Shown: positions 1-9,800 of the stretch, piece after piece | Position numbering within the stretch: position 1 is the stretch's first letter | Layout: every line of letters begins with the position of its first letter | Assembly: GCA_973895155.1 (NCBI GenBank) | Contig: OZ316898.1 | Location: 19,406,001-19,470,000 of the forward strand | Direction: 5' to 3' | Length of the DNA stretch: 64,000 nt | DNA from: Marsupella aquatica | Taxonomy: Eukaryota; Marchantiophyta | Made by a program: the position numbers and the translations under genes | The notes under the pieces: model-generated | Told to the model about the DNA's origin: nothing | Databases searched by the model: none | The model's input: only the letters and a program-made list of their open reading frames with translations

Positions 1-1299
1 AAGCGCACAATTATAGCAATTGAAAGGCGTCGAGTTCGAGCTGGGAAAAGTACTCATGAATCCATTTGCAAGTGTTTTGGCTTTGACTGCAGAATCAGGG
101 ACTTTATCAGACACTCCAGTTCCATCGCTAGCACCAGAACCACTGCAACAGCTATGAGGCTCTACGGGCTCTTTCACGACGTTATTATGAAGCCCACTAG
201 AAGCGGTGACCACGTAACCAGGGACTTCATCAACATTACAATCTACATTCCCATGACTAGCAGCCGAGGTACTGCAACAGGTCGCAGACTCTTCCAGAGC
301 TTTATGAGAATAGCCATTCGTTGTCGTGGCCGAACTATTTGAAGGACTCAAATCATGACTACATAACTGAGTGTCTCTGCCGAAGGTAACATTTCCATTA
401 TCTTCCCTGCGACTCATCCTAGCGTCAAGACCATCTCCTGTCCGTCTTTGATCCTTGTTTTCAGTCCCTGGCTTGCCCTGAGCCTTATCGGCCACGGAAA
501 TGTGCTGATTGTCGCTTACCATGTTCCTGACTAGATCATCAAGATGAACAATACAGGTGGTAGTGCCCACCAAACACACCCCAGTTGTTGGCCTCATGAG
601 CTCGTCAAATCGAGCCATTAGAGACTTAGTCTGAACACCATCACGGCAGCAACACATTCCAAACCAGTGGTCCGCAAGCTCACGCCACTCTGTTGAAGGT
701 AATGACCGAAAACAACTGATGGGTTGACGAATGAGTTCCACGGAACAATTGTTGCAATAGAACGTGACTCCTTGCTTTGAAGCGAGCGATTCTGTGTCTG
801 AATTTAGAGAGAATTCAGAGACTCTCACTCCCCCGCCATCAGTGTCGACTGGTTCGCCCCGATAATTGAATCCTAGCAACGATAAATCGTCCACAAAGCT
901 CCCACCTGAGGAGAGCAACGTCAGCTTGATCTCGATGTGGTCAATGCGTGCGAATGAAGCAAATGGAACAGAGTAGTCGATCAGGCAGACCGGCATCGGC
1001 ACAAACAGCTTGTGGGCGTCACCATCTCCACCGATCCACTGGCAAAGCACCACTGGCGAGGACGAGAAAGGCGATTCTGATGCAAGGGTAGCCGTCAAGG
1101 ACACGCAGCTCCACGGAACAGGAATCAGGCTGTTGAACAAGAATAACCTCAACGAATGCACATGAGTAAGTGCTTCATAGCTGAACTTCCACACCTGTTG
1201 TTCCAGTACCCTAACTTTCTGCATCTGTTCTCCCCCATCCTTCCCACTTCTTCTGCGTGAGTTGGGACTTCCAAAATCCATGCGCTCCGAAGAATCCAT
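1..1299 (-). CDS. UBE3D-like HECT-type E3 ubiquitin ligase (E2-binding), partial
   Basis: An open frame of 433 codons starts at the ATG at 1299-1297 and runs off the left edge without a stop. Residues about 180-260 carry the family signature: a C-x2-C pair at C182/C185, a leucine-proline/W-x-E-L segment (200-206), D-x-W near 210-212, a CCC cluster (216-218), and a CLVG...HLDDL stretch (242-256). This matches the HECT-like UBE3D family (HECT_2), whose animal members bind cyclin-B-loaded E2 enzymes and promote ubiquitination. Residues beyond about 262 are Ser/Cys-rich and low in complexity, with a repeated roughly 44-residue unit. An in-frame GTAAGC at about residue 260 could be a splice donor, so the last 170 codons might be intronic, but the frame stays open throughout. 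A second Met lies at codon 7; I chose the first. The family assignment is from memory of the motif, not from a search. Confidence 0.68.
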   Translation of the reverse strand, partial: MDSSERMDFGSPNSRRRSGKDGGEQMQKVRVLEQQVWKFSYEALTHVHSLRLFLFNSLIPVPWSCVSLTATLASESPFSSSPVVLCQWIGGDGDAHKLFVPMPVCLIDYSVPFASFARIDHIEIKLTLLSSGGSFVDDLSLLGFNYRGEPVDTDGGGVRVSEFSLNSDTESLASKQGVTFYCNNCSVELIRQPISCFRSLPSTEWRELADHWFGMCCCRDGVQTKSLMARFDELMRPTTGVCLVGTTTCIVHLDDLVRNMVSDNQHISVADKAQGKPGTENKDQRRTGDGLDARMSRREDNGNVTFGRDTQLCSHDLSPSNSSATTTNGYSHKALEESATCCSTSAASHGNVDCNVDEVPGYVVTASSGLHNNVVKEPVEPHSCCSGSGASDGTGVSDKVPDSAVKAKTLANGFMSTFPSSNSTPFNCYNCAL

Positions 1300-1377
1300 C
1301 CCCTAAAAAAGTTGGGTCTTCACGAACCTTTCCTTCAGTCGTTCGAATACGAATTTAAACCCTAAACCCTGAACTCC

Positions 1378-1975
1378 TTATCGACAGACGGAATCCATCA
1401 CATCAATTCCACACAATGTTCGTGGACTACATACGCCACTCCTCTAGACTAAACCCCAAACCCTGGACTACTTCTTTGACAGAAAAAATCCATCCCATCC
1501 AATCCTCGCAATGTTTGTGGATTTGATACGTCTGCTCCGGAGAACAAAGGATGAAATGAACACTAACGTCACTATAGAACATCCATCAAGGGTGCAAATG
1601 GATAGACCGTTCCTAGAGTTGTCCCATTCAATTCTCACAATGTTTGTGGATTTGATACGTCTGCGGCGGAGAACAAAGAAGGAAATGAACACTAACGTCA
1701 CGATAGAAAATCCATCAAGGGTGCAAATGGATAGACCGCTCCTAGAGTAGTCCCATTCAATTCTCACAATGTTTGTGGATTTGATACGTCTGCGGCGGAG
1801 AACAAACAAGGAAATGAACACTAACGTCACGATAGAAAATACACCGAAGGTGCAAAACGGATATACCGCTCCTAGAGTAGTGGGTGTGCCACTCTCACAA
1901 TGATAGCGAGAAGCCCTCGCCAATAAACCCTAAACCTTGAATTGTCTTCTTCCCGGATGGAATCCATCCCCTTCA
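1378..1975. repeat. 129-bp tandem array with flanking degenerate units upstream of the UBE3D-like gene
   Basis: Three copies with a period of exactly 129 bp have equivalent points at 1511, 1640 and 1769. Degenerate partial units lie on both sides. The unit edges share an AAACCCTAAACCCT-like telo-box (1357-1370, about 1447-1462 and about 1925-1936) and an AATCCATCCC segment. That segment is the reverse complement of the start context of the gene at 1299. Because 129 is divisible by three, long frames are open on both strands, but neither is a convincing gene. Confidence 0.85.
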
Positions 1976-2149
1976 AAGAAAGGGTTTGTGATGTGTTTTG
2001 TATTGAGCCCTTTCCCCCTTTTTTCTCCTCATGGCCTTCTTTAGACTGAGGGTGAGGGTGTTAGTGGCAAATCACTACAAGACAAAAACTCAAGCATGTT
2101 CCAGGATGAACATGCTATATGGCCCAGAGGGCCCACGCTTTCACAATTC

Positions 2150-2530
2150 TTTGTCGGGCTGAAGCAGTCGGTTTTAAGACCTCGGGCCGAATTAAAACCT
2201 CGGGCCAAAACAGTCGGTTTTAAGACCTCTAGACAGATTCTTCTCCATGACCTTCCTATGCGAACCTCTAGACAGATTCCTCTCCGTGACCCTCCTATGA
2301 GGTTTACTCCATAGCTTGCAGTTTACTCCGTAGCTCTACCAGTCCGGTAAGGTTTTTTGTTTGTTGTTTGTTCTTAGTCTTTTGGTTTTTGTGGGATATT
2401 CCTTGATTTGTGGCCTCCCCCCTTTATTGGGTTCTTTTGCCTTTGGGACCATGTCTCCTGTCTCCCCGGTTTGGCATTCCTGGTTTTTTGACAATGTGAT
2501 ATATATATATATATATATATTCAAATAAAT
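2150..2530 (+). repeat. Dispersed LINE-tail-like repeat, copy 1, ending in an (AT)n tract
   Basis: This shares a long, gapped similarity with 51330-51650: an AGACCTCTAGACAGATTCC-type segment, then GTTTACTCC, then GGGACCATGTCTCC, a TTTGGCA segment and a terminal GTGATATAT. It ends in an (AT)n run at 2500-2520. Reverse-oriented pieces occur near 52665-52800 and 60040-60120. The conserved 3' end with variable 5' extent suggests a non-LTR retrotransposon tail; that is inference. Confidence 0.6.
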
Positions 2531-2554
2531 CTTTCTATGCACGTTTGTGTTATC

Positions 2555-2945
2555 AATTATAGACCACTATAATGTGCAATCTGGCCAAATTTTGTAGGTG
2601 GATTATAATATCCAATCCCGCTAAATCTTGGAGGTGGTTTGGACTATAATAATTTGCAGGTGGATTATATTATACAATCCCGGTAAATCTTGCAGGTGGT
2701 CTGGACTAAAATAATTTGCAGGTGGACTATAATATGCAATCTCGCTAAATCTTGCAGGTGGTCTGGACTATAATAATTTGCAGGTGGATTGTAATATATA
2801 TGCAGTCCCGCTAAATCTCGTAGGTGGTCTGAACTAAAAATAATTTGCAGGTAAGGACCATGTCTCCTATTTGGGCTCCTCAGTGTGATATATATTTTAC
2901 AGGTGGACTATAATATGCAATCCCACTAAATCTTGCAAGCGATCT
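2555..2945. repeat. Tandem array of about 62-bp units (about five copies)
   Basis: The core CTAAATCTTG recurs near 2621, 2684, 2745, 2811 and 2926, joined by TTTGCAGGTGG and CTATAATA segments. The last interval is longer because a short piece resembling the preceding LINE tail (ACCATGTCTCC...GTGATATAT, about 2858-2895) sits inside it. The array starts just after the (AT)n tract. Confidence 0.8.
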
Positions 2946-2949
2946 GTTT

Positions 2950-4938
2950 ACAAAGTGAAAAAAGGGAATAAGTCATGGCAATCAGTGTCAAAAATGCATC
3001 TCTTTGGGCCCTCCTTGCATTTACCCTGGTCTGTCTGTTGGAATGGTACTTTGCTACTGCACTCAAAGCCTGCCCGCAGTGCAACACCTGCCCATGGGGT
3101 TGATGAGTCCGCCCAGTCAAAGCGTCATCTGTCGTGCACTGCACTTGTTTGCTTCTGTTTCATTTATTTGTCTTACTTACATTTACTTGCCTTGCATGCA
3201 TTTCCTTGTCTCGCCTTGACATTTATGTGCAACGCACCTGCATTTTGTCGCACCAACAACAGCAGGCCCACATGGCTGGAACAACAATCATACAAATTGG
3301 GCTAGTGAATGCAATGAATAAGTGTGTCGCAAAAACATATGACTCACAGTTGGATAATCTATCTATCTAATAAAGGGCTACCAAAAGCTAGGATAAGGGT
3401 CGATGGCTTAGAATGAAGCCTGTAGACCTTTGCTCGGGGGTCAACTAGGGTTAAGGGTGAAACTGGGAATGGGCCCGATCATCCTCACCATTTTTCTATG
3501 AATGAACCTCAAGCATTCAGCTAGTCTGATTATATATAGCGCAATCATGTGAACCTCCTATTTACGACCTATGGTTTAGAGTGACGCTTCTAGACTGTGA
3601 AGGTTGTAATTAAAATTGGGGGTGCAGGTGGAAAAAGTGTATAGGGGCAAGGTGAGTCTTTGAAAATGACAGTGCATGAGGGGACTCTAAAAAAAAATTG
3701 GACTTGAGATTGGTATATAAACGAGCAATGGGCTTGAATATTTCACCTTTATTGTGTTCAAAGAACAGGCAGTTAGGGTGCTCAAGATACAGTCCACTTT
3801 GCCTAAGTGCACCCTGTCTATAAGTACAAAATATGGTGATTTACTCAAAGTCCGGGTGGTCTTCTATTTTATTTCAACCCATTTGCATGTGCTTTCATGT
3901 TTAATAAGGTCCAACCCCACTGCCCATGTGTTTGTTGGGGATAATTCTTATCCTGAGACACCATGCACATGTAAACACCATACAAAGTAGTCAACACAAC
4001 GAGTACGTGGTTCACCTCTTGATTGAGGTTACGTCCACGGGAAAGCAATAGACCTTTACTTTTCTCTTGCTCCACTTCAACAATGAATTGAAGATCCACC
4101 AAGGGTTGGCGTCACCCCTGGTTATATACAGCATGCATCACTGCTAACCTAAGCTGAGTCCTAACCTGAGTTAGCCTAACTGTGGTTAGCCCTAAAGTCG
4201 ATCACAAGACTGAGAACAATACTCAATAGTGTTTGCAAAGTTGTCATTGTGGTCATGTTGTTGTTGCAAATGTGTATTAATGTGGTCATGATGTGGAGCA
4301 AAAGTGTTGTTGAGCGTAAGGATGTCAAATGTACGTGATGTTGAAGGACAATGTCCATGCTAAATATGGTCAAAAAATTGAGTGCTGGAATGACGTTGAA
4401 AGATAAATCAATGCATGAGTTGTAGGAAGGGGAGGGAAGACAGTGCAAAGAGGAAGTAACAATTACAGGTACAAGGGACACTCAGACAAAAGTTACACAA
4501 AGGGTGAGGCAAGAGGAGACTGAAAATTCAATGTCCCACCTTTGTTGTTAATGCAAAATAATACATGTGGCATTGACAATGGTTAATGAAAAAAATTGTT
4601 GGTGAGGAAGATGGTCAAGAGTTAGGGCACTAAATATGAAAGGAGCTAGGTTGAGAGTTGTGGCCAGAATGTCCGTATAGGCAATAAGGACTAAACAAAA
4701 TTTAGTGCATATATATTTCTCTTGTTTAAACTTGCAACCCCAATTTCTTTCGCACTCCATCATTTAACTTGGCTGGCAACAGAGTAGAAGAACTCATACG
4801 ATAGACGACCACTTTGTGTATATACGTACCACTACCTCTTACTTGTTAGCCTAAACCAAGGCAGCAAACTTACATATAAAAGCATGAATACAATCCTAGT
4901 CTTTATTAATGCTTGGCTTTGTTTTAGTCCCACCCTAA
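2950..4938. other. Intergenic stretch, no supported gene
   Basis: Only short, unrelated open frames are present and none resembles a known family. Around 3990-4200 the sequence loosely resembles 49980-50250 (GTGGTTCACCTCT and TAACTGTRGTTA-type segments), which may be another old dispersed repeat. The copia element's left target-site copy begins at 4939. Confidence 0.5.
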
Positions 4939-4943
4939 TGAAT

Positions 4944-5238
4944 TGTTAGGAATTGACTCTAGTTCCCGACATAGTTAGCTTGGCCTTACTAGGGTTAGTT
5001 TTAACCCTAGATTACATTAGGATAAGATCCGCTTAGTTTAGGCCCACTCATCTTGGCCCCCTTGGGGGGTATAGGCTGGAGGGAGAGCACTCTCTCCCTC
5101 ATTCTTCACATGTACTCTCATTTGCTATGGAGCCTTCAGGAGTTTCTCCACTCGGGGTGTCTCGTCGGTGTAGCGTCTGATTGAGTGTCTCTCATGTTTC
5201 TGCATTGCTGTCTAGTCCGGAGCCGACGGTTTCTTACA
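4944..5238 (+). repeat. 5' LTR of the copia element
   Basis: It runs from TGTTAGG to TCTTACA. It contains a possible TATA-like GGTATAGG at about 5068-5075 and three short perfect inverted repeats: 4989-5010 with CTAGGGTTA arms, 5057-5068 with CCCCC/GGGGG arms, and 5079-5100 with GAGGGAGAG arms. Confidence 0.96.
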
Positions 5239-5240
5239 AG

Positions 5241-5252
5241 TGGTATCAGAGC
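5241..5252 (+). promoter_or_regulatory. Primer binding site (initiator Met-tRNA type)
   Basis: TGGTATCAGAGC lies two bases after the 5' LTR and matches the complement of the plant initiator Met-tRNA 3' end, the usual primer for minus-strand DNA synthesis in plant copia elements. Confidence 0.93.
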
Positions 5253-6885
5253 TTCGTGTTCGTGGTTCGGTGGCCTGGGCAGTGATGAGAGCGATCGTTG
5301 TGTTGGATCGTGGTGAAAGATTGAATCGTCGTCGACGGTCGCGTGATCTTTTCACTGGCCGTTTCATTTTGAAGGATTCGTGTTCAGAAAGGGTGACGGT
5401 TTTCCAATTGTAACTTCTCTGAAGTGTTGGATGTGTCACTGTGTTTTTCTGAAGGGATTGTTGGGTGTCCAGTCCAACGATCTTCTATGCACGTCGGTAT
5501 GCACTAAGTTCTGGCGAAAGTTTCATTACTTTTCGTTTTCCGAGTGCGGAGTAATCTCATCTTGAGTTTGCTGTTAAGAGCTTGATGCTCTAGGTTATGC
5601 TTTGTTTATGTTTCGACTCTTCTCGTTGTGGGGCCAGTGGGGCCATTTTCCTTCTCGTTAAAAGTCAAGTTTTCGTAAGCCAAAGTTGCGAAATTTTGCT
5701 TGTTGGGCTTTTCTCTCGAGGTCGTCGCTGCGCAACATTTTTCGGAGGAGCGGCAGGAGAAAGTACGAGAGGACTACCAGGGCGAGTGTACAAGCCCGAT
5801 CATACGTACGCCTGTACATGGCGGTACGAGGCCAAAGGCACAAGCAGGTGGGCGGGGTACAACTGTACCCGAAGGTACAGTGGGGAGAGGGAGCTCCCTC
5901 CTCACGGGAGTATTTTCCTGCAGGGCCCAAGGTGTGAGCAGGTACAAGCAGGTACAGTACTTGAAAGTACTGCATTAAGTGGGAAGGGAAGGATTTGTGC
6001 TCCCTTCTTACGGGAGTCATTTTCTTTGGGCACAAGGCCCTATGAGCATTGAAGAGGGGGAGAGGGGGAGCGAGCACTCCTTTCCCTTGGGAGTTTTTAA
6101 TTAGGCTCAAGGCCCTATGCTGCAGCTTGGAGAAGGGGTGAGATGGGAGTTTTAATGCTCCCTCCTTTCGGGAGCACTTAAGTGGTTTCAAGGGCACGAG
6201 GCCCTATAAATGTACGAGCTAGCCAGGAGGGCTCGGGTGCATTTAAGGAGGGTACGAGGAAGTATTTAAAGGGTCAATGCGTGACCCTATGCGCGGGAGG
6301 GCAAGGCACGGAAAAGTTTTTTTTAAAGAATTTTTTTGAGGTCGGTAGGGACGAACAATCGTCCCTGGTCTTCATTTTTTTTTCTTTGTTCTTTTCTTTT
6401 TCTCTCCACGATTACTCTTACTTCCCAGGTGGACAGGTGTTGGCTCCACATTTCTTCTGCTGTAAATTTCGACTGTACTTTGATTCCCTCCAAAAGATAC
6501 TTTTCCAGAGAGCTGAATTTTGGCCGAAATTTCCGAATTCGGCGGTTGTCGAGGCAGAATTTTTTCGCACTGCTTTGCAAGGGGATACTCAAGGGAGTTG
6601 AGCACGGGCCTGTGAAATCGATTTGCATTTAACTATTGCGAAATTTTTTCGGGACCTAAGATACCCGACGGGGGTCAAAACTGCCATTTTGACCCCCCTC
6701 CGGTCCGGGTTGAATAAGTTTTCGCTGGAGAAGTTTTTTGCCAAATCATTTTCAGATCTTGGTAGTGTACCTTGCAGGCTACGCGGCAGTGCATTCTATT
6801 TCCAATTTCACCAACTTTCATTTTTTGGTGACTTTTTGGGTGGAGGTATTTCGGTTGTGTTTCCTGTGTGTTTGTGGCAGCACAA
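5253..6885 (+). other. Long untranslated leader of the copia element with repeated hairpins
   Basis: No sense frame with family similarity occurs here. Four related blocks each carry a CTCCC...GGGAG inverted repeat followed by a GGCCC-containing segment (GGCCCTATG in full in two of them); the stems are near 5894-5910, 5999-6016, 6076-6093 and 6156-6176. The last has TGCTCCC/GGGAGCA arms and a 7-base loop. A separate perfect 11-bp inverted repeat with a 6-base loop lies at 6670-6697. These could act in RNA dimerisation, packaging or translation, which is inference. Confidence 0.75.
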
Positions 6886-9800
6886 ATGACTTCAAGAAAG
6901 CTTGCGGCGCCGAAGTTTGAGGTGGAGAAGTTTGACGGGAAGGTCAGCTTCAGCCTCTGGACTCGGAAGGTGACCAATGTGTTGATCCAGCAGGGTCTTG
7001 AGAAGACCCTCACTGGAGTGAAACCCTCGAATCTAACAGATGAGGAGTGGGAGGACATGTCGGTGCAGGCGTGTAGCACAATTGAGTTGTTCTTGGCAAA
7101 CAACATTCTCAAGAATGTGTTGGGGATGGATCGGAATGCCAAGAAAATCTGGGATATGCTTACTCAGCTATACCAGAGTACTTCGTTGACTACTCGCATT
7201 TATCACTTGGAGCGGCTGTTCAGGTTGAAGTTGAAGGATGGTGGCAACATGCGTGATCACCTCAGTCTCTTTGATGAGATTGTGCACGAGGTGGCCACGG
7301 CCGGAGACAAGTTGACCGATGAGTATCTTGCGATGCATTTGTTGATGTCGCTTCCTCAGAGCTATTCGACGTTGGTGACAGTCATCATACATGACAAGTC
7401 TACGTTAAAGCTGGATGAGGTAAAGGCTACCATTCTTGCAGAATGGGGCAAGCGACAACTTTCTGGCCGTGACAATGAGTCTGCTGCCTTAGTGGTTAGA
7501 GGCAGATCGACGGAGCGTACTACGGATCAGTCTAGATCTAAATCACATAGTAGATCTAAATCTAAGTCCCGTAGTAAGAAAGTGCAGTGTTGGCATTGCC
7601 ATGAGAAGGGCCACACCAAGTGGAATTGTCCTTCTCTGTCGAAGCAGAAGCGTCCTACTTCCAATGGTGCGTCCTCATCGTCGGCTGGTATTGTGATTGC
7701 TGATAATGAGGATGCTGCTGAAGTGCTATGTATTGGTGCTGTAAATTCTGTGTATGACAATAAATGGATGTTGGATTCGGGTTCCTCTTATCACGTGTGT
7801 CCAACGCAATCGTATTTCTCCACTTACCAACCTTGTACCGGTACTGTGGAAATCGGAAATGGAGTCCGATGTGCGATTGTTGGCATGGGGACTATCAAAT
7901 TCCGGATGTTTGATGGTGTTGTGCGAGCACTGACGGGAGTCAGACACATACCAGACATCTCTAAGAATTTGATTTCTCTTGGTGCTTTGGAAGCTGGTGG
8001 ATCTCATTTCACTGCACGTGATGGTGCGCTCTTTGTCGTCAAAGATGATGTATCTTTGATTAAGGCGCTACGGCAGAATAATTTGTACATCTTGGAAGGA
8101 GATGTCATTGCTCCTAGAGTGGAGCATGTGGATTCTGTGGTGGAACGTTCGGATGCAGCGGCAACATCTACTGTAGAGTCATCTACGGCTGCTTCAATTG
8201 AAGCACCCTCAACATCTGGTCGCACACAAGCCATAGATTTGTGGCATGCACGGTTGGGGCACTTGAGTGGAAAAGGATTGGCAGCCTTGGCAAACAGAGA
8301 TTTGTTGCAAGGCGCTCAATCTGGTAAACTCTCTTTCTGTGAAGATTGCATCTTCGGCAAGCAGAGGAGAGTGAGTTTCAGTTCTAGTTCATACCATTCT
8401 CATGAAATTCTTGAGTATGTACATTCGGATGTTTGGGGTCCAGCGCCGGAGCCATCGTTGGGTGGAGCCAGATATTTTGTGACGTTTGTAGATGATTACT
8501 CTCGAATGTGTTGGTTGTACTACATGAAGGAGAAGTCTCAAGTCTTTGAGATTTTCAAGGAGTGGAAAGCCATGGTAGAACTACAAACTGGGAATGAGTT
8601 GAAGTGTGTTTGGTCCGATAACGGTGGCGAGTATAAGTCCAATGAGTTTGATCAATTTGGTCGAGACCTTGGCCTCAAGCGTCATTACACTATACCGGAG
8701 ACCCCGCAGCAGAATGGAGTTGCAGAACGGTTGAATCGGACATTACTGGAGAAAGCACGCAGCATGCTATGTAAGTCCAAGTTGCCCAATAACTTTTGGG
8801 CTGAAGCTGTCAACCAAGCTGCATACGTCTACAATCTGTCACCGCATAGTAGTAAGTTGATGCAGACTCCATTTGAGTTGTGGTATAAGAGACCTGCTGA
8901 TTACTCTAGACTCCGAGTTTTTGGTTGTGCTGCCTATGTTCACATTGAGCAGACACACAGGTCTAAGTTGGATCCCAAGTCTAAAAAATGTATTTTTCTA
9001 GGCTTTAGTCCTGGGCAGAAGGGCTATAAATTGTGGGATCCTGTCGATTGCAAGGTAGTTGTGAGCAGAAATGTTGTTTTTGACGAAGAATGGTTGTCAA
9101 GACCCCGGGATATTCAGGAGGAACAGGTGAAGGAACCCACTACGGTGGAGCTTGGTGGCGATGAGGAAGCTGCTGGTCCCTCTGGTAGAGGTGCAATTCC
9201 TCAACCAAGGCACTCCACCAGGGCCAATTTTGGCCAACCCCCTGATAGATTTGGTTTTGCAGATCCTCGTGTTCACGTTGTTGAGCATGACGATGATCCC
9301 GGTGTTATTTTGCTTACTGAAGATGGAGACCCCTCTAGCTATGAAGAAGCTATGGCCTCTCCAGATAAGGATAAGTGGATGGAGGCGATGTTGAAGGAGA
9401 TGAATTCTTTGAAGAAGAATTCAACTTGGCGCTTAACTGACATGCCTCGCGGGAAAACACTAGTTCCGTGTAGATGGTTGTACAAGAAGAAGCAGGATGG
9501 CACTTACAAGGCTCGCCTTGTGGCCAAAGGGTACACCCAGAAGGAGGGCTTGGACTACACGGAAATTTTCTCACCAGTTGTCAAACTCACTACTATCCGT
9601 GTTTTACTTGCGATTGTGGCATTCTATGATCTTGAGTTAAATCAGATGGATGTAATTACTGCTTTCCTGCATGGATTGCTTGATGTGGAGATTTATATGA
9701 CTCAGCCTCCAGGTTTTATTGATGAGAAGACCAGACACTTGGTGTGTAAGCTCTTGCGCTCGTTATACGGATTGAAGCAGAGTCCCAGACAGTGGAATAA

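Noticed and set aside
1468-1923. 151-codon minus-strand frame with three 43-residue repeats and hydrophobic segments
   Set aside because: It has no ATG (a TTG would be needed), and the frame is open because the repeat period is a multiple of three; the opposite strand is open for the same reason.
5658-6197. Antisense open frame in the copia leader
   Set aside because: It overlaps the hairpin repeats, lacks family similarity, and copia elements are not known to need it.
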